Assembly (NCBI GenBank): GCA_963782185.1
Contig: CAWAJB010000008.1
Location: 254,848-318,847 of the forward strand
Length of the DNA: 64,000 nt
From: RYN-230 sp963782185
Lineage (GTDB): Bacteria > Actinomycetota > Actinomycetes > Streptosporangiales > Streptosporangiaceae
Direction: 5' to 3'
Position numbers and translations under genes: made by a program. The notes beneath the pieces were generated by a model. It made no database searches and was not told where the DNA came from. It was given only the letters and a program-made list of their open reading frames with translations. How positions within the stretch are numbered: position 1 is the stretch's first letter; the number at the start of each line of letters is the position of its first letter. Shown here one piece after another: positions 18,357 through 26,144 of the stretch.

Positions 18357-18515
18357 CTAGTAGACGCCGCACATTCCATCGATCGAGACCTCCTCGACCA
18401 GCAGCTCCTCGGTGATGCCAGCTTCGTCCTCGCAGCGGCCGGGTTCGCTGGTGACGTCGGCGCTGTGCGATGCCGTGCAGGCCGGGGACGTATCGGCTCG
18501 GGTGTCCTGCTGCAT
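18357..18515 (-). CDS. mftA: Mycofactocin precursor peptide MftA
   Basis: A 52-residue ribosomal precursor whose C-terminus is the invariant mycofactocin core: EELLVEEVSIDGMCGVY followed by a stop. The final Val-Tyr is the part converted by MftC and released as the redox-active cofactor. The leader is acidic near the core (EDEAGITEELLVEE) as required for MftB binding. The ATG has an AGGAGG ribosome binding site eight bases upstream, one of the strongest in the window, fitting the high expression expected of a precursor. Unusual: two extra cysteines at residues 13 and 28 in the leader. It is the first gene of the operon and lies opposite the divergent dehydrogenase operon. Confidence 0.97.
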   Translation of the reverse strand: MQQDTRADTSPACTASHSADVTSEPGRCEDEAGITEELLVEEVSIDGMCGVY

Positions 18516-19009
18516 GCGGATCCTCCTGCGGTGGGCTGCGACGACACCTCGGCGGCGGCTCGACCGTTGGCGTCTGATGCTGGTGACCGTATGGTGCGGG
18601 GCGGGAGCTGTCACCATGCTTCCGGCCGTCATAGCCCCGTCCAGTCGGACAGGTACCCGTACCCGCTGGCCCTGGCGGGGCCGCTCGGGCGGCCATCTGC
18701 CCGGGCCTGGCGGGCACGGGTCTGGCCGCTGCGGGCTGGTCGGCAGCTTTGCGAGCGATCTTGCCCGGCCGAACTTTCCGCCCAAGGCAGGCCACAGCCG
18801 ACCGTCCGATCGGGCAGGCGAGCTCCTGCCCGTCCGGGCCGAACGCGGTCGCTGCCGGGCGGGATCAGCGCACGCGGGTTCCGTTTCGGAGCGTGCCTCC
18901 TTAGCCTCGCGGCAACGGTGCTCGCGCTGCCCGGTAGGGCCGACTGACGGGGGGTCATCATGTACGGCGGGCGGGAGCACGACCGACACCAGAGAGGAAC
19001 CCGTGCGCC
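18516..19009. promoter_or_regulatory. Divergent intergenic region between mftA and the alcohol dehydrogenase operon
   Basis: Nearly 500 bases separate the two divergent operons, with no supportable gene. It must contain promoters for both. A six-base inverted repeat, GGTGAC/GTCACC spaced by about 22 bases, lies near 18583-18616, but this length is expected by chance in a region of this size. A TetR-type MftR gene, the usual local regulator in mycobacteria, is not present. Confidence 0.5.
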
Positions 19010-20302
19010 ATGCAGGTTGACGAACTGCTCAAGCCTTTCCCAATCAAGGAATTCCATCCGTTTCCCCGGGCGATGCTTGGCCCGGGTGCTCACGAGATGA
19101 TCGGGCCGGAAGCGAAGAAGCTGGGTTTCAGGAAGATCCTGGTGATGACCACCGGCCTGCGGGGCAGCGATACCGTCCACAAGATCAACGAGTCGCTGAA
19201 GTATCACGGCCTCGAGACCGTCGTCTACGACAAGGTCGAGTCCAATCCCAAGGACTACAACGTGATGGACGCCGTCGCGATGTACCAGGAGAACAAGTGC
19301 GACTCGTTCGTCTCGATCGGCGGCGGTTCGGCACATGACGCGTGCAAGGGCGCCCGGGTCTCGGTGGCGCATGACGGGCGCAGCGTCAACGAGTTTGAAG
19401 GGTTCAACAAGTCAGAGAACCCGAAGAATCCGCCGCACATCGCCGTCTCCACCACGGCGGGCACCGGTTCGGAGACCTCCTGGGCATATGTAATCACTGA
19501 CACCACTACTGACCCGGATCACCCGCACAAGTACGTCGCGTTCGACGACGCCTGCGTGACCAGCCTGGCCGTGGACGACCCCGTGCTGTACTACGACTGC
19601 CCGCTGGATTACACGGCGCAATGCGGGTTCGACGTACTCGCGCACGCCTCCGAGCCGTACGTGTCCCGGCTGAATTTCCCGCCGTCGCTGGGAAACGCGC
19701 TCTACGCCATCAAGCTGACCTCTGAGAACCTCCGCGCGGCGGTGTGGAACGGCCAGGACCTGCCCGGCCGCGAGGGCATGATGTACGCCCAGTACATCGC
19801 CGCGCAGGCATTCAACTCTGGCGGACTGGGCATTGTCCACTCCATCTCGCATGCGGTCAGTGCCTTCTACGACCTCCACCACGGGCTGAACAACGCGATC
19901 GCCCTGCCGCGGGTATGGGCGTTCAATATGCCGGTGGCCTACCAGCGGTTCGCTGACATCGCCGATGAGTTGGGCGTGGACACCCACGGCATGACGGCCG
20001 TGCAGGCCGCGGAGGCGGCGCTGACGGCAGCCATCCGGCTGCTGCGGGACGTGGGCATCCCGGAGAAGTTCACCGATGTGACCCAGGACAGCTACTCCAA
20101 GAACCGGCTCGGCCAGGGGCCGACGAAATTCTACGAGAACGCCAAGACGGTCACGGGCGATGCCGCCGACGTCGACCGGATCACCAGGCACGTGCTCGGC
20201 GACGCCTGCACCCCGGGCAACCCCAAGGAGTGCACCTTCGAGACGGTCCGCCCCGTAGTCGAGCACTGCATGAACGGTGACCTGGACGACCTGCTCAGCT
20301 GA
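19010..20302 (+). CDS. mno: NDMA-dependent methanol/alcohol dehydrogenase (mycofactocin-dependent)
   Basis: A 430-residue group III metal alcohol dehydrogenase of the nicotinoprotein subgroup (Mno/Mdo/ThcE), which holds NAD(H) tightly and needs mycofactocin or the dye NDMA to be reoxidised. Subfamily text is unmistakable: PIKEFHPFPRAMLGPGAHEM at the start, SIGGGSAHDACKGARV for NAD binding, STTAGTGSETSWAYVITDT and the metal ligands in GFDVLAHASEPYVS, HSISHAVSAFYDLHHGLNNA. The C-terminus ends VEHCMNGDLDDLL as in family members. A GAGAGGAAC ribosome binding site lies just upstream. Position opposite mftA and in front of mftM fits a direct link to mycofactocin. Methanol is the best-known substrate of the family, but ethanol and longer alcohols are also oxidised. 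Confidence 0.95.
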   Translation: MQVDELLKPFPIKEFHPFPRAMLGPGAHEMIGPEAKKLGFRKILVMTTGLRGSDTVHKINESLKYHGLETVVYDKVESNPKDYNVMDAVAMYQENKCDSFVSIGGGSAHDACKGARVSVAHDGRSVNEFEGFNKSENPKNPPHIAVSTTAGTGSETSWAYVITDTTTDPDHPHKYVAFDDACVTSLAVDDPVLYYDCPLDYTAQCGFDVLAHASEPYVSRLNFPPSLGNALYAIKLTSENLRAAVWNGQDLPGREGMMYAQYIAAQAFNSGGLGIVHSISHAVSAFYDLHHGLNNAIALPRVWAFNMPVAYQRFADIADELGVDTHGMTAVQAAEAALTAAIRLLRDVGIPEKFTDVTQDSYSKNRLGQGPTKFYENAKTVTGDAADVDRITRHVLGDACTPGNPKECTFETVRPVVEHCMNGDLDDLLS

Positions 20303-20347
20303 AGCCATTGGCGGCGATAACCTCGGCCCGGACGAACCGGAGGACGC

Positions 20348-21556
20348 GTGCCCCAGTTGACCGATGATCCCAGTACCTTCCTGTCGATCGACGACGTCGT
20401 GAGCCGGTTCGCCGCGGCCGGGTACATCACTGACCGGCGGCTGGCCACCACGGTCTTCCTGGTGTCACGGCTGAACAAGCCGGTCCTGCTGGAAGGGCCG
20501 GCCGGGGTCGGCAAGACCGAGCTCGCCAAGACGCTGGCCATTGTGACCGGCCGCCGGCTGCTCCGGCTGCAGTGCTACGAGGGACAGGACGAGGGCCGGG
20601 CGCTGTATGAGTGGGATTACGGCAAGCAGCTGCTGTACACCCAGATGCTGCGCGAGAAGATCAACGACATCATCGCCGACGCCGCGGACATTCCCGCCGC
20701 GGTCGCGCGGATCGAGGCCCACGACAGTGTGTTCTTCTCTGACCACTTCCTGGTCGCCCGCCCCCTGCTGGACGCGATCCGCGGCGAGCAGCCGGCCGTG
20801 CTGCTGATCGACGAGGTGGACCGGGCCGATGAGGCCCTGGAGGCAGTGTTCCTCGAGTGCCTCGGCGAGTTTCAGGTGTCGGTGCCGGAGATCGGCACCT
20901 ACACGGCGAAGACACCGCCGTATGTGGTGCTCACCTCGAACAACACCAGGGACCTGTCGGCCGCGCTGAAGCGCCGCTGCCTGCACCTGTTCCTCGACTA
21001 CCCGGATGCGGAGCGGGAGCTGGAGATCGTGCGGTCCAAGCAGACCGGGCTGCCCGAGGCCGCCGCGCAGCAGCTGGTCCAGGTGGTGCGCGGGCTGCGG
21101 GAGCTGCCGCTGCGCAAGAGCCCAAGCATCTCCGAGACCATCGACTGGGCCCGCACCCTGACTGTGCTCGGCGTCGACGAGCTCGACGCGAGCGTGCTCG
21201 CCGACACCGCCAACATCGTGCTGAAGTACGAGCGGGACATGCAGCGCGCCGTGCAGGTGCTGCCCCGGCTGCTCGACCCGAACCGCGAGCTGCTCGAGGT
21301 CGGCCATGCCCACGGGCACAGCGACGGGCACGGCCATGGCGGGGGGCGCGGTGACGACCACCGGCCGGCCGGCGAGCACGGGCCGGCCCAGGACGAGACG
21401 TCCGGCGGCCAGGCCGTCCGCGCGGCGAAGGACCGGCTGGGCCGCCACGATGAAGGCTACGGTGCCCCCGGTGTCGGCCCGAGCCGCCGTGCCGCATCCG
21501 GTCAGGGCCAGGGCAGCCGGTCGTTCGCGGCGTTCACCCGGCGACGGCCCGGCTGA
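20348..21556 (+). CDS. MoxR-family AAA+ ATPase
   Basis: A 402-residue AAA+ ATPase of the MoxR group. Walker A is GPAGVGKTELAK at about residue 48, Walker B is VLLIDEVDRADE, the sensor 1 region is VVLTSNNTRDLSAALKRRC and the arginine finger context is intact. The closest text is of the CbbQ/NorQ/CoxD type that works with a VWA partner to activate or load metal into large enzymes. After residue 318 it has a histidine-rich low-complexity tail (HGHSDGHGHGGG, then more His/Asp) absent from typical MoxR proteins. It follows the dehydrogenase by 45 bases with GGAGGACGC before the GTG start, so it is in the same transcript. Likely role: activating the neighbouring alcohol dehydrogenase. Confidence 0.88.
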   Translation: MPQLTDDPSTFLSIDDVVSRFAAAGYITDRRLATTVFLVSRLNKPVLLEGPAGVGKTELAKTLAIVTGRRLLRLQCYEGQDEGRALYEWDYGKQLLYTQMLREKINDIIADAADIPAAVARIEAHDSVFFSDHFLVARPLLDAIRGEQPAVLLIDEVDRADEALEAVFLECLGEFQVSVPEIGTYTAKTPPYVVLTSNNTRDLSAALKRRCLHLFLDYPDAERELEIVRSKQTGLPEAAAQQLVQVVRGLRELPLRKSPSISETIDWARTLTVLGVDELDASVLADTANIVLKYERDMQRAVQVLPRLLDPNRELLEVGHAHGHSDGHGHGGGRGDDHRPAGEHGPAQDETSGGQAVRAAKDRLGRHDEGYGAPGVGPSRRAASGQGQGSRSFAAFTRRRPG

Positions 21557-21568
21557 GCGGAGCAGAGC

Positions 21569-23092
21569 GTGGTAAGCAGCCTGCACCGGTTCGTCCGTTT
21601 GCTGCGGCTGTTCGGCGTCCGGGTGTCGGTAGCCGAGGCTGCCGACGCGATGCTGGCTGCCGCCCAGCCTGGCGTGCTGGCCGACCGGGAAACGCTGCGC
21701 GCAGCGCTGCGCGTGACGCTGATCAAGGACCGGCGTGACGACGAGCTGTTCGACGAGCTGTTCGCGGCGTTCTTCTCGCTGCGTCCGGTGGCCGCCAGGG
21801 GCGGCGGTCACGGGCACAGCCACGAGCACGACGACCTCGCCGACACCGGCAAGCTGGAGTCGTTCACTGTGTCGCAGGAGCCATCGGACCTTCCGCAGCA
21901 GGGACACAGCCATGGCAAGCCGGCCGACATCAGGGACTTCTTCCGCCAGGAAGACCTCGCCCAGCAGTACAACCTGCACCAGGAGGCGAACAAGATCGAC
22001 CTGGCCTCGGTGACGGACCAAATCGTGCTGTCCAAGGACGCTGCCGACGGCGCGCGCGAGGTTGGCGCGTCGGTGCAGCTGGACACCGAACGGCTGCACA
22101 ACCCGGGCTTGCCGGGCCGACTCGCCCCGGCGACCGGGCACCGCGTCGAGACCGCGCTGACGGTGGCACAGCAGGAGGTACTGCTCGGCTGGCTGGACGC
22201 AGCCGGCGAGGGCGTTGACGAGCAGGCGCTGGAGCTGCTGCGGCGGCAGCTGGCCGGCGTCATCGCCGATCTGCCCGAGCTGCTGCGGCGCTACCTGGAC
22301 CGGCTGGCCGGGGCGGTGGTGGAGGCACGGATCGCCGACCGCGCGCGGATCGAGTCCGTGGACGAGCGGGAGCGGGCCGACCTTGAAGAGGCCTTGCGCC
22401 GGATGGCCCGCCAGCTGCGCGGCGCCCCGACCAGCCGGCAGCGCAATACGGCCCGCGGCCGAGTGAACCCGGGCCGCACCATGCGCAAGAACATGCGTTA
22501 CGACGGTGTCCCATTCCAGCCGATCACTACCAGCCGTGCCGCCGACAAGCCCAAGCTGCTGCTGCTGACCGACGTGTCGCTGTCGGTGCGCACGACCGCG
22601 CGCTTCACGCTGCACCTGGTCTACGGCATGCAGTCGCTGTTCACGCAGGCTCGCTCGTTCGCCTTCGTCGACGCGCCAGTCGAGATCACCGAGCTGTTCG
22701 CTGAGCATCCGCTGGAACGGGCGCTTGGGCTGGTATTCGACGGTCTGCCCGCGGGCGGGCTGCTCGACGTGGACGCCAGCTCCGATTACGGCGCGACGTT
22801 CACCCAGCTGCTGTCGGAGCACTCCGCCGCACTGGATCGCCGCACTACGCTCATAGTGCTGGGCGATGGGCGCGGCAACGGCAACCACGCCCAGCTGGAC
22901 ACCTTCGAGGAGATTACCCGCAGGGTCCGCGAGACGATCTGGCTGACCCCGGAACCCCGGTACTCCTGGGCGCTCGGGGCGTGCGACCTGGCGCGCTACG
23001 CAGAGTTTTGCGACCGCGTCCAGGTTGTCGCCGATCTCACCGGGCTGCAGCGCGCCGCCCAGCAGATGTCGGCGGAGGCGTCTGGGCGATGA
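21569..23092 (+). CDS. VWA domain protein, CoxE-like partner of MoxR
   Basis: A 507-residue cytosolic protein. The N-terminus VSSLHRFVRLLRLFGVRVSVAEAADAM is the CoxE-type helical domain. The C-terminal von Willebrand A domain has the MIDAS motif DxSxS in LLLLTDVSLSVRTT at about residue 335, a Thr position and the late acidic residue in VLGDGRGNGNHAQLD. Two histidine-rich patches interrupt the N-terminal half (GGGHGHSHEHDD and GHSHGK), echoing the tail of the MoxR gene just upstream. MoxR/VWA pairs (CbbQ/CbbO, NorQ/NorD, CoxD/CoxE) remodel or metallate a client enzyme; here the client would be the dehydrogenase. It starts at a GTG and overlaps mftM by four bases. Confidence 0.85.
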   Translation: MVSSLHRFVRLLRLFGVRVSVAEAADAMLAAAQPGVLADRETLRAALRVTLIKDRRDDELFDELFAAFFSLRPVAARGGGHGHSHEHDDLADTGKLESFTVSQEPSDLPQQGHSHGKPADIRDFFRQEDLAQQYNLHQEANKIDLASVTDQIVLSKDAADGAREVGASVQLDTERLHNPGLPGRLAPATGHRVETALTVAQQEVLLGWLDAAGEGVDEQALELLRRQLAGVIADLPELLRRYLDRLAGAVVEARIADRARIESVDERERADLEEALRRMARQLRGAPTSRQRNTARGRVNPGRTMRKNMRYDGVPFQPITTSRAADKPKLLLLTDVSLSVRTTARFTLHLVYGMQSLFTQARSFAFVDAPVEITELFAEHPLERALGLVFDGLPAGGLLDVDASSDYGATFTQLLSEHSAALDRRTTLIVLGDGRGNGNHAQLDTFEEITRRVRETIWLTPEPRYSWALGACDLARYAEFCDRVQVVADLTGLQRAAQQMSAEASGR

Positions 23093-24027
23093 GCGACCCG
23101 AACCTGATCCCGCCGCTCCCGCAGACCATCGACCCGTTCGCGCCCTGCCGTCCCGGCCGCTACGACGACTATCTCGTCAGTGTGCTCCGCGCCGAGCAGC
23201 CCCGTGTCGGCGCCGGGGATCCCGGTCCGGTGGTCCGCACCGAGCATTTCTGCCTGACAGAACGCCACCGCGGCCGGATCGAGGTATGCCACTGGCTGCG
23301 CCCTGACCAGCTCGACAACGACGTAACTGGGCTGCTAGCCGACGAGCTGTTCGCGCCGGGCTGGCTGTCTGGGGAGGAGGTCTTCGAGCGGGTATTCACC
23401 GGCGTCGTACGGTCGTGCATTGATGACCCACTGCTGGCCTGGGGCATGTTCTATGGCAACACCCTGGCCCGGATCCGCCAGTGCTGGCGGGCACCGGACA
23501 CGGCGGATGGCCCCGAGCAGACGACCATCAGCGGGTTCGCCCCGGTGTATGCGCACGCGCTGCAGCTGATCCCGGCCGGCCAGGTACTCGACATCGGCTC
23601 CTGCTACGGCTTCCTCCCGCTGCTGCTGGCCGAGCGGCCGGCCAACACCGTGACCGCGTCCGACCTGTCCAGCGGCAGCATGTGCCTGCTCAAGTCGGTG
23701 GCCGCCGCACGCGGGCTGCAAGTCAGTACCCTGGTCTGTGATGCGGCCCGGATCCCGGTGCCCGATCGCTGGGCCGATACGGTCAGCCTCATCCACCTCC
23801 TGGAGCACGTGAGCCCCGACCGTGGCGGCGCCGTGATCAGCGAGGCGGCCCGTGTCGCCCGCCGCCAGGTGGTGGTCGCTGTGCCGGTCGAGGAGGAACC
23901 CGTCGCCCCTTACGGTCATGTCCGTACCTTTGACCTGCGCCAGCTCGGTGAGCTAGGTGATCGCGCGGGCCATCCCCATTCGGTCCACGAACACCATGGA
24001 GGCTGGCTGGTCCTCGACGTCGGATAG
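23089..24027 (+). CDS. mftM: Mycofactocin oligosaccharide methyltransferase MftM
   Basis: A 312-residue SAM-dependent methyltransferase. The first 70 residues (PLPQTIDPFAPCRPGRYDDY, then FCLTERHRGRIEVCHWL) form a family-specific extension. Motif I is VLDIGSCYGFLPLLLAER, followed by TVTASDLSSGSM and the motif IV-like DTVSLIHLLEHVSP; the end has PYGHVRTFDLRQLGELG. This layout is that of MftM, which 2-O-methylates a glucose of the mycofactocin sugar chain. The start ATG overlaps the VWA gene's TGA, giving translational coupling to the MoxR/VWA pair rather than to mftF, which is 14 kb away on the other strand. Confidence 0.88.
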   Translation: MSDPNLIPPLPQTIDPFAPCRPGRYDDYLVSVLRAEQPRVGAGDPGPVVRTEHFCLTERHRGRIEVCHWLRPDQLDNDVTGLLADELFAPGWLSGEEVFERVFTGVVRSCIDDPLLAWGMFYGNTLARIRQCWRAPDTADGPEQTTISGFAPVYAHALQLIPAGQVLDIGSCYGFLPLLLAERPANTVTASDLSSGSMCLLKSVAAARGLQVSTLVCDAARIPVPDRWADTVSLIHLLEHVSPDRGGAVISEAARVARRQVVVAVPVEEEPVAPYGHVRTFDLRQLGELGDRAGHPHSVHEHHGGWLVLDVG

Positions 24028-24047
24028 GCCAACCTGGGGCACTGCGC

Positions 24048-24734
24048 TCAAGAAGATGTCAGGTTGAGGCCGTTCTTGGTCGCCCGGTAGACCGCCTCAG
24101 CACGGCTGGCCGCGTCGAGCTTGCGCATGATGTTGCGGACATGGAATTTCACCGTGGTCTCGGATAGATACAGCTCCGCGGCGATGCCCCTGTTGCTCAG
24201 GCCGTTCGCGACCAGGCGCAGCACACTCAGCTCTCTCTCGGTCAGCGGGGATCGTGCCTGCGGGGCGTGGATCGACCGCATCATGGCTGCTGCCGATCGG
24301 GAGTCGAACGCGCTCCCGCTCTGGGCGACCAGGCGGATGGCCCGGACCAGTTCCTGGGTGTCGACATCCTTGACCACATAGCCGCATGCCCCGTGCTGAA
24401 TGGCGCTGACCACCAGCGCGTCGTCCACGAATGTAGAGAGGACCAGAACCCCGAGCCCCGGATACTGCTTGGTCAGCTGGGCGCACAAGGCAAGCCCGTC
24501 GTCGTCGGATGCGGGCGACAGCTTCATGTCCAGCAGCACGATCATCGGGCGGGTCTGCTGTACGACGGCCAATGCCTCGCCCGGCGAGCTGGCCTCGCCG
24601 ACGACCTGCAGGTCGGGTTCGCGTTCCAGCAGCGAGCGCAGGCCCTGGCGGAGAATCGCGTGATCGTCGATGACCACGATCGTGACCGGGCCCTCGCCGT
24701 CCGGCGGCTTCCCGGCCAGCGGCATCTCAGCCAT
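24048..24734 (-). CDS. LuxR-type response regulator (MnoR-like)
   Basis: A 228-residue NarL/FixJ response regulator. The receiver domain begins VTIVVIDDHAILRQGL, with the phospho-acceptor Asp in VLLDMKLSPASDDDG and the Lys in GYVVKDVDTQEL. The LuxR helix-turn-helix is at the C-terminus: LTERELSVLRLVANGLSNRGI, then LSETTVKFHVRNIMRKL. It overlaps the kinase gene by eight bases, so the two proteins are co-produced. The set regulator, kinase, iron alcohol dehydrogenase near an NDMA-dependent dehydrogenase matches the MnoS/MnoR neighbourhood of Mycobacterium smegmatis, where the system controls methanol and alcohol oxidation genes. That the targets here are the same is an inference. Confidence 0.9.
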   Translation of the reverse strand: MAEMPLAGKPPDGEGPVTIVVIDDHAILRQGLRSLLEREPDLQVVGEASSPGEALAVVQQTRPMIVLLDMKLSPASDDDGLALCAQLTKQYPGLGVLVLSTFVDDALVVSAIQHGACGYVVKDVDTQELVRAIRLVAQSGSAFDSRSAAAMMRSIHAPQARSPLTERELSVLRLVANGLSNRGIAAELYLSETTVKFHVRNIMRKLDAASRAEAVYRATKNGLNLTSS

Positions 24735-26133
24735 CGCCACCGGCTCCCTCCACAGCCGGCCCGCTGACGGGCTCCGCTGGCCGGGCCAGCGGCAGCGGGA
24801 TGTCCAGCCGCAGCAGCACACCGCCTGACCGAGAGCGACGGATGGACTGCGCTCCGCCGAGTTCCTCCGCCCGGTCCAGCATGTTCGCCAGTCCACGGTG
24901 CAGCCCCGACGGGTCCCCCCCGCTGGACAGCCGCAGGGCGCGGCGTAGCTGGGCCGGGTCGCCGGTCCCGTTGTCGGACACGCTGATGGCCACCGCGTCG
25001 TCGAGGTAACGCAGGCGGACCAGTGCCCGGGTGGCCTTGCCATGCGTGACCGCGTTGAACAGTGCCTCCCCGGTCCACTGCAGCATGGACTGCTCGACTT
25101 CAGGGGGCAGCATGACCGGGCTTCCGTGCAGCATTACCTTCACCTGCATCCCGCCGGGCCGGTGCACGGCGCACAGCCGCCGCAGCAGCACCGGCAGCGG
25201 GCCCGGCGGCTCGTTGGCCGCCTGGTGCAGCGCGTAGATCGCGGCGCGCAGCTGCTCCGCCACGTGCCCCGTGAGGTCCCTGGCGGGGAGCAGGCGCTCG
25301 GCGATCTGCCCGGCCGGGCCGCCCATGCTTTCCAGCTCGGCCCGGCATAGCTCAATGGTCATGCCGACGGACAGCACAGACTGGGTCACGCTGTCGTGCA
25401 GTTCGCGCGCCATGCGATGCCGCTCGTCGTCGAGCACCTGCCGCTGCAGCGCCGCGAAAAGCTGTTGCTGCGTCTCAGCCAGCTCGGCGCTTCGCGCGGC
25501 AAGATCCCTGGCGTGCTGCGTGGTCGCGTCGTAGAGCTGCTCGCTGCGGCCACGTAGCTGGGTGGTCGCGTGGAAGAGGAATGAGTTGTGCAACGCCACG
25601 GCGGCCTGGTTGGCCAGCACCCGCAGGAGGGCGCGATCGGTGGCGGCTACCTCCAGCCCGCCGCCCGGCCGCGCTGCGATCCCGCCGACCGGCTCGTCGT
25701 CCAGGGTCATCGATACCCGCACCCATCCCTGGCCACTGTCCGGTGACTCGACCTCCCAGGGACGACCGCGCAGCACGGCCAGGTGCTCCCGCACGTCGGC
25801 CGCCAGCCTGCTCTCGTCATCGATCAGTTTGCCGCCGGTCACGGCGAGAAACCGCGGGCTCGCGGCAGGCAGTACACCGTCGGCCACGACGAACAGCAAC
25901 CATTCGGCCTGCAGGTGGGCCGTCGCCGTCCGCACCACCCACTCGACCAGCGTCCGGGGGCCGGCTGCAGTGCGCACCAGGGCACGGGAGATGCCGTCCA
26001 GCGCCCGCACGGCATCCTCGAGGCGCTCAGCGGACCGCACGTACTCGGAGTAGAACGAGCGCTTGCCGGAGCGAAGGCCGGTCAGAACCTCCAGGTCGTG
26101 GCCCGGACGTGCATCGCCTCCTGATTCGGTCAT
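24727..26133 (-). CDS. Sensor histidine kinase (MnoS-like)
   Basis: A 468-residue cytosolic kinase without membrane segments. A GAF-like sensor domain spans residues 45-190 (ALVRTAAGPRTLVEWVV to RVLANQAAVALHNSFLF), followed by a coiled-coil with ELAETQQQLFAALQRQ. The HisKA_3 box is DERHRMARELHDSVTQSVL with the phosphorylated His in RELHDS. The ATPase domain has N-box ALFNAVTHGKATRA and G-box ISVSDNGTGD. Lack of a membrane anchor suggests an intracellular signal, such as an alcohol, aldehyde or the redox state of a cofactor. The start used has AGGGGAG upstream. A GTG five codons earlier overlaps the dehydrogenase stop and is a possible alternative. Confidence 0.9.
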   Translation of the reverse strand: MTESGGDARPGHDLEVLTGLRSGKRSFYSEYVRSAERLEDAVRALDGISRALVRTAAGPRTLVEWVVRTATAHLQAEWLLFVVADGVLPAASPRFLAVTGGKLIDDESRLAADVREHLAVLRGRPWEVESPDSGQGWVRVSMTLDDEPVGGIAARPGGGLEVAATDRALLRVLANQAAVALHNSFLFHATTQLRGRSEQLYDATTQHARDLAARSAELAETQQQLFAALQRQVLDDERHRMARELHDSVTQSVLSVGMTIELCRAELESMGGPAGQIAERLLPARDLTGHVAEQLRAAIYALHQAANEPPGPLPVLLRRLCAVHRPGGMQVKVMLHGSPVMLPPEVEQSMLQWTGEALFNAVTHGKATRALVRLRYLDDAVAISVSDNGTGDPAQLRRALRLSSGGDPSGLHRGLANMLDRAEELGGAQSIRRSRSGGVLLRLDIPLPLARPAEPVSGPAVEGAGGDG

Positions 26134-26144
26134 CGGCGCTCCCC

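Noticed and set aside
18583..18616. GGTGAC/GTCACC inverted repeat between mftA and the dehydrogenase gene
   Set aside because: Six-base arms with a 22-base gap are expected by chance; not counted as an operator.
20465..22888. Long minus-strand open frame (over 800 codons) opposite the MoxR and VWA genes
   Set aside because: It is antisense to two genes with clear domains and has the composition of a GC-rich shadow frame; no domain is recognisable.
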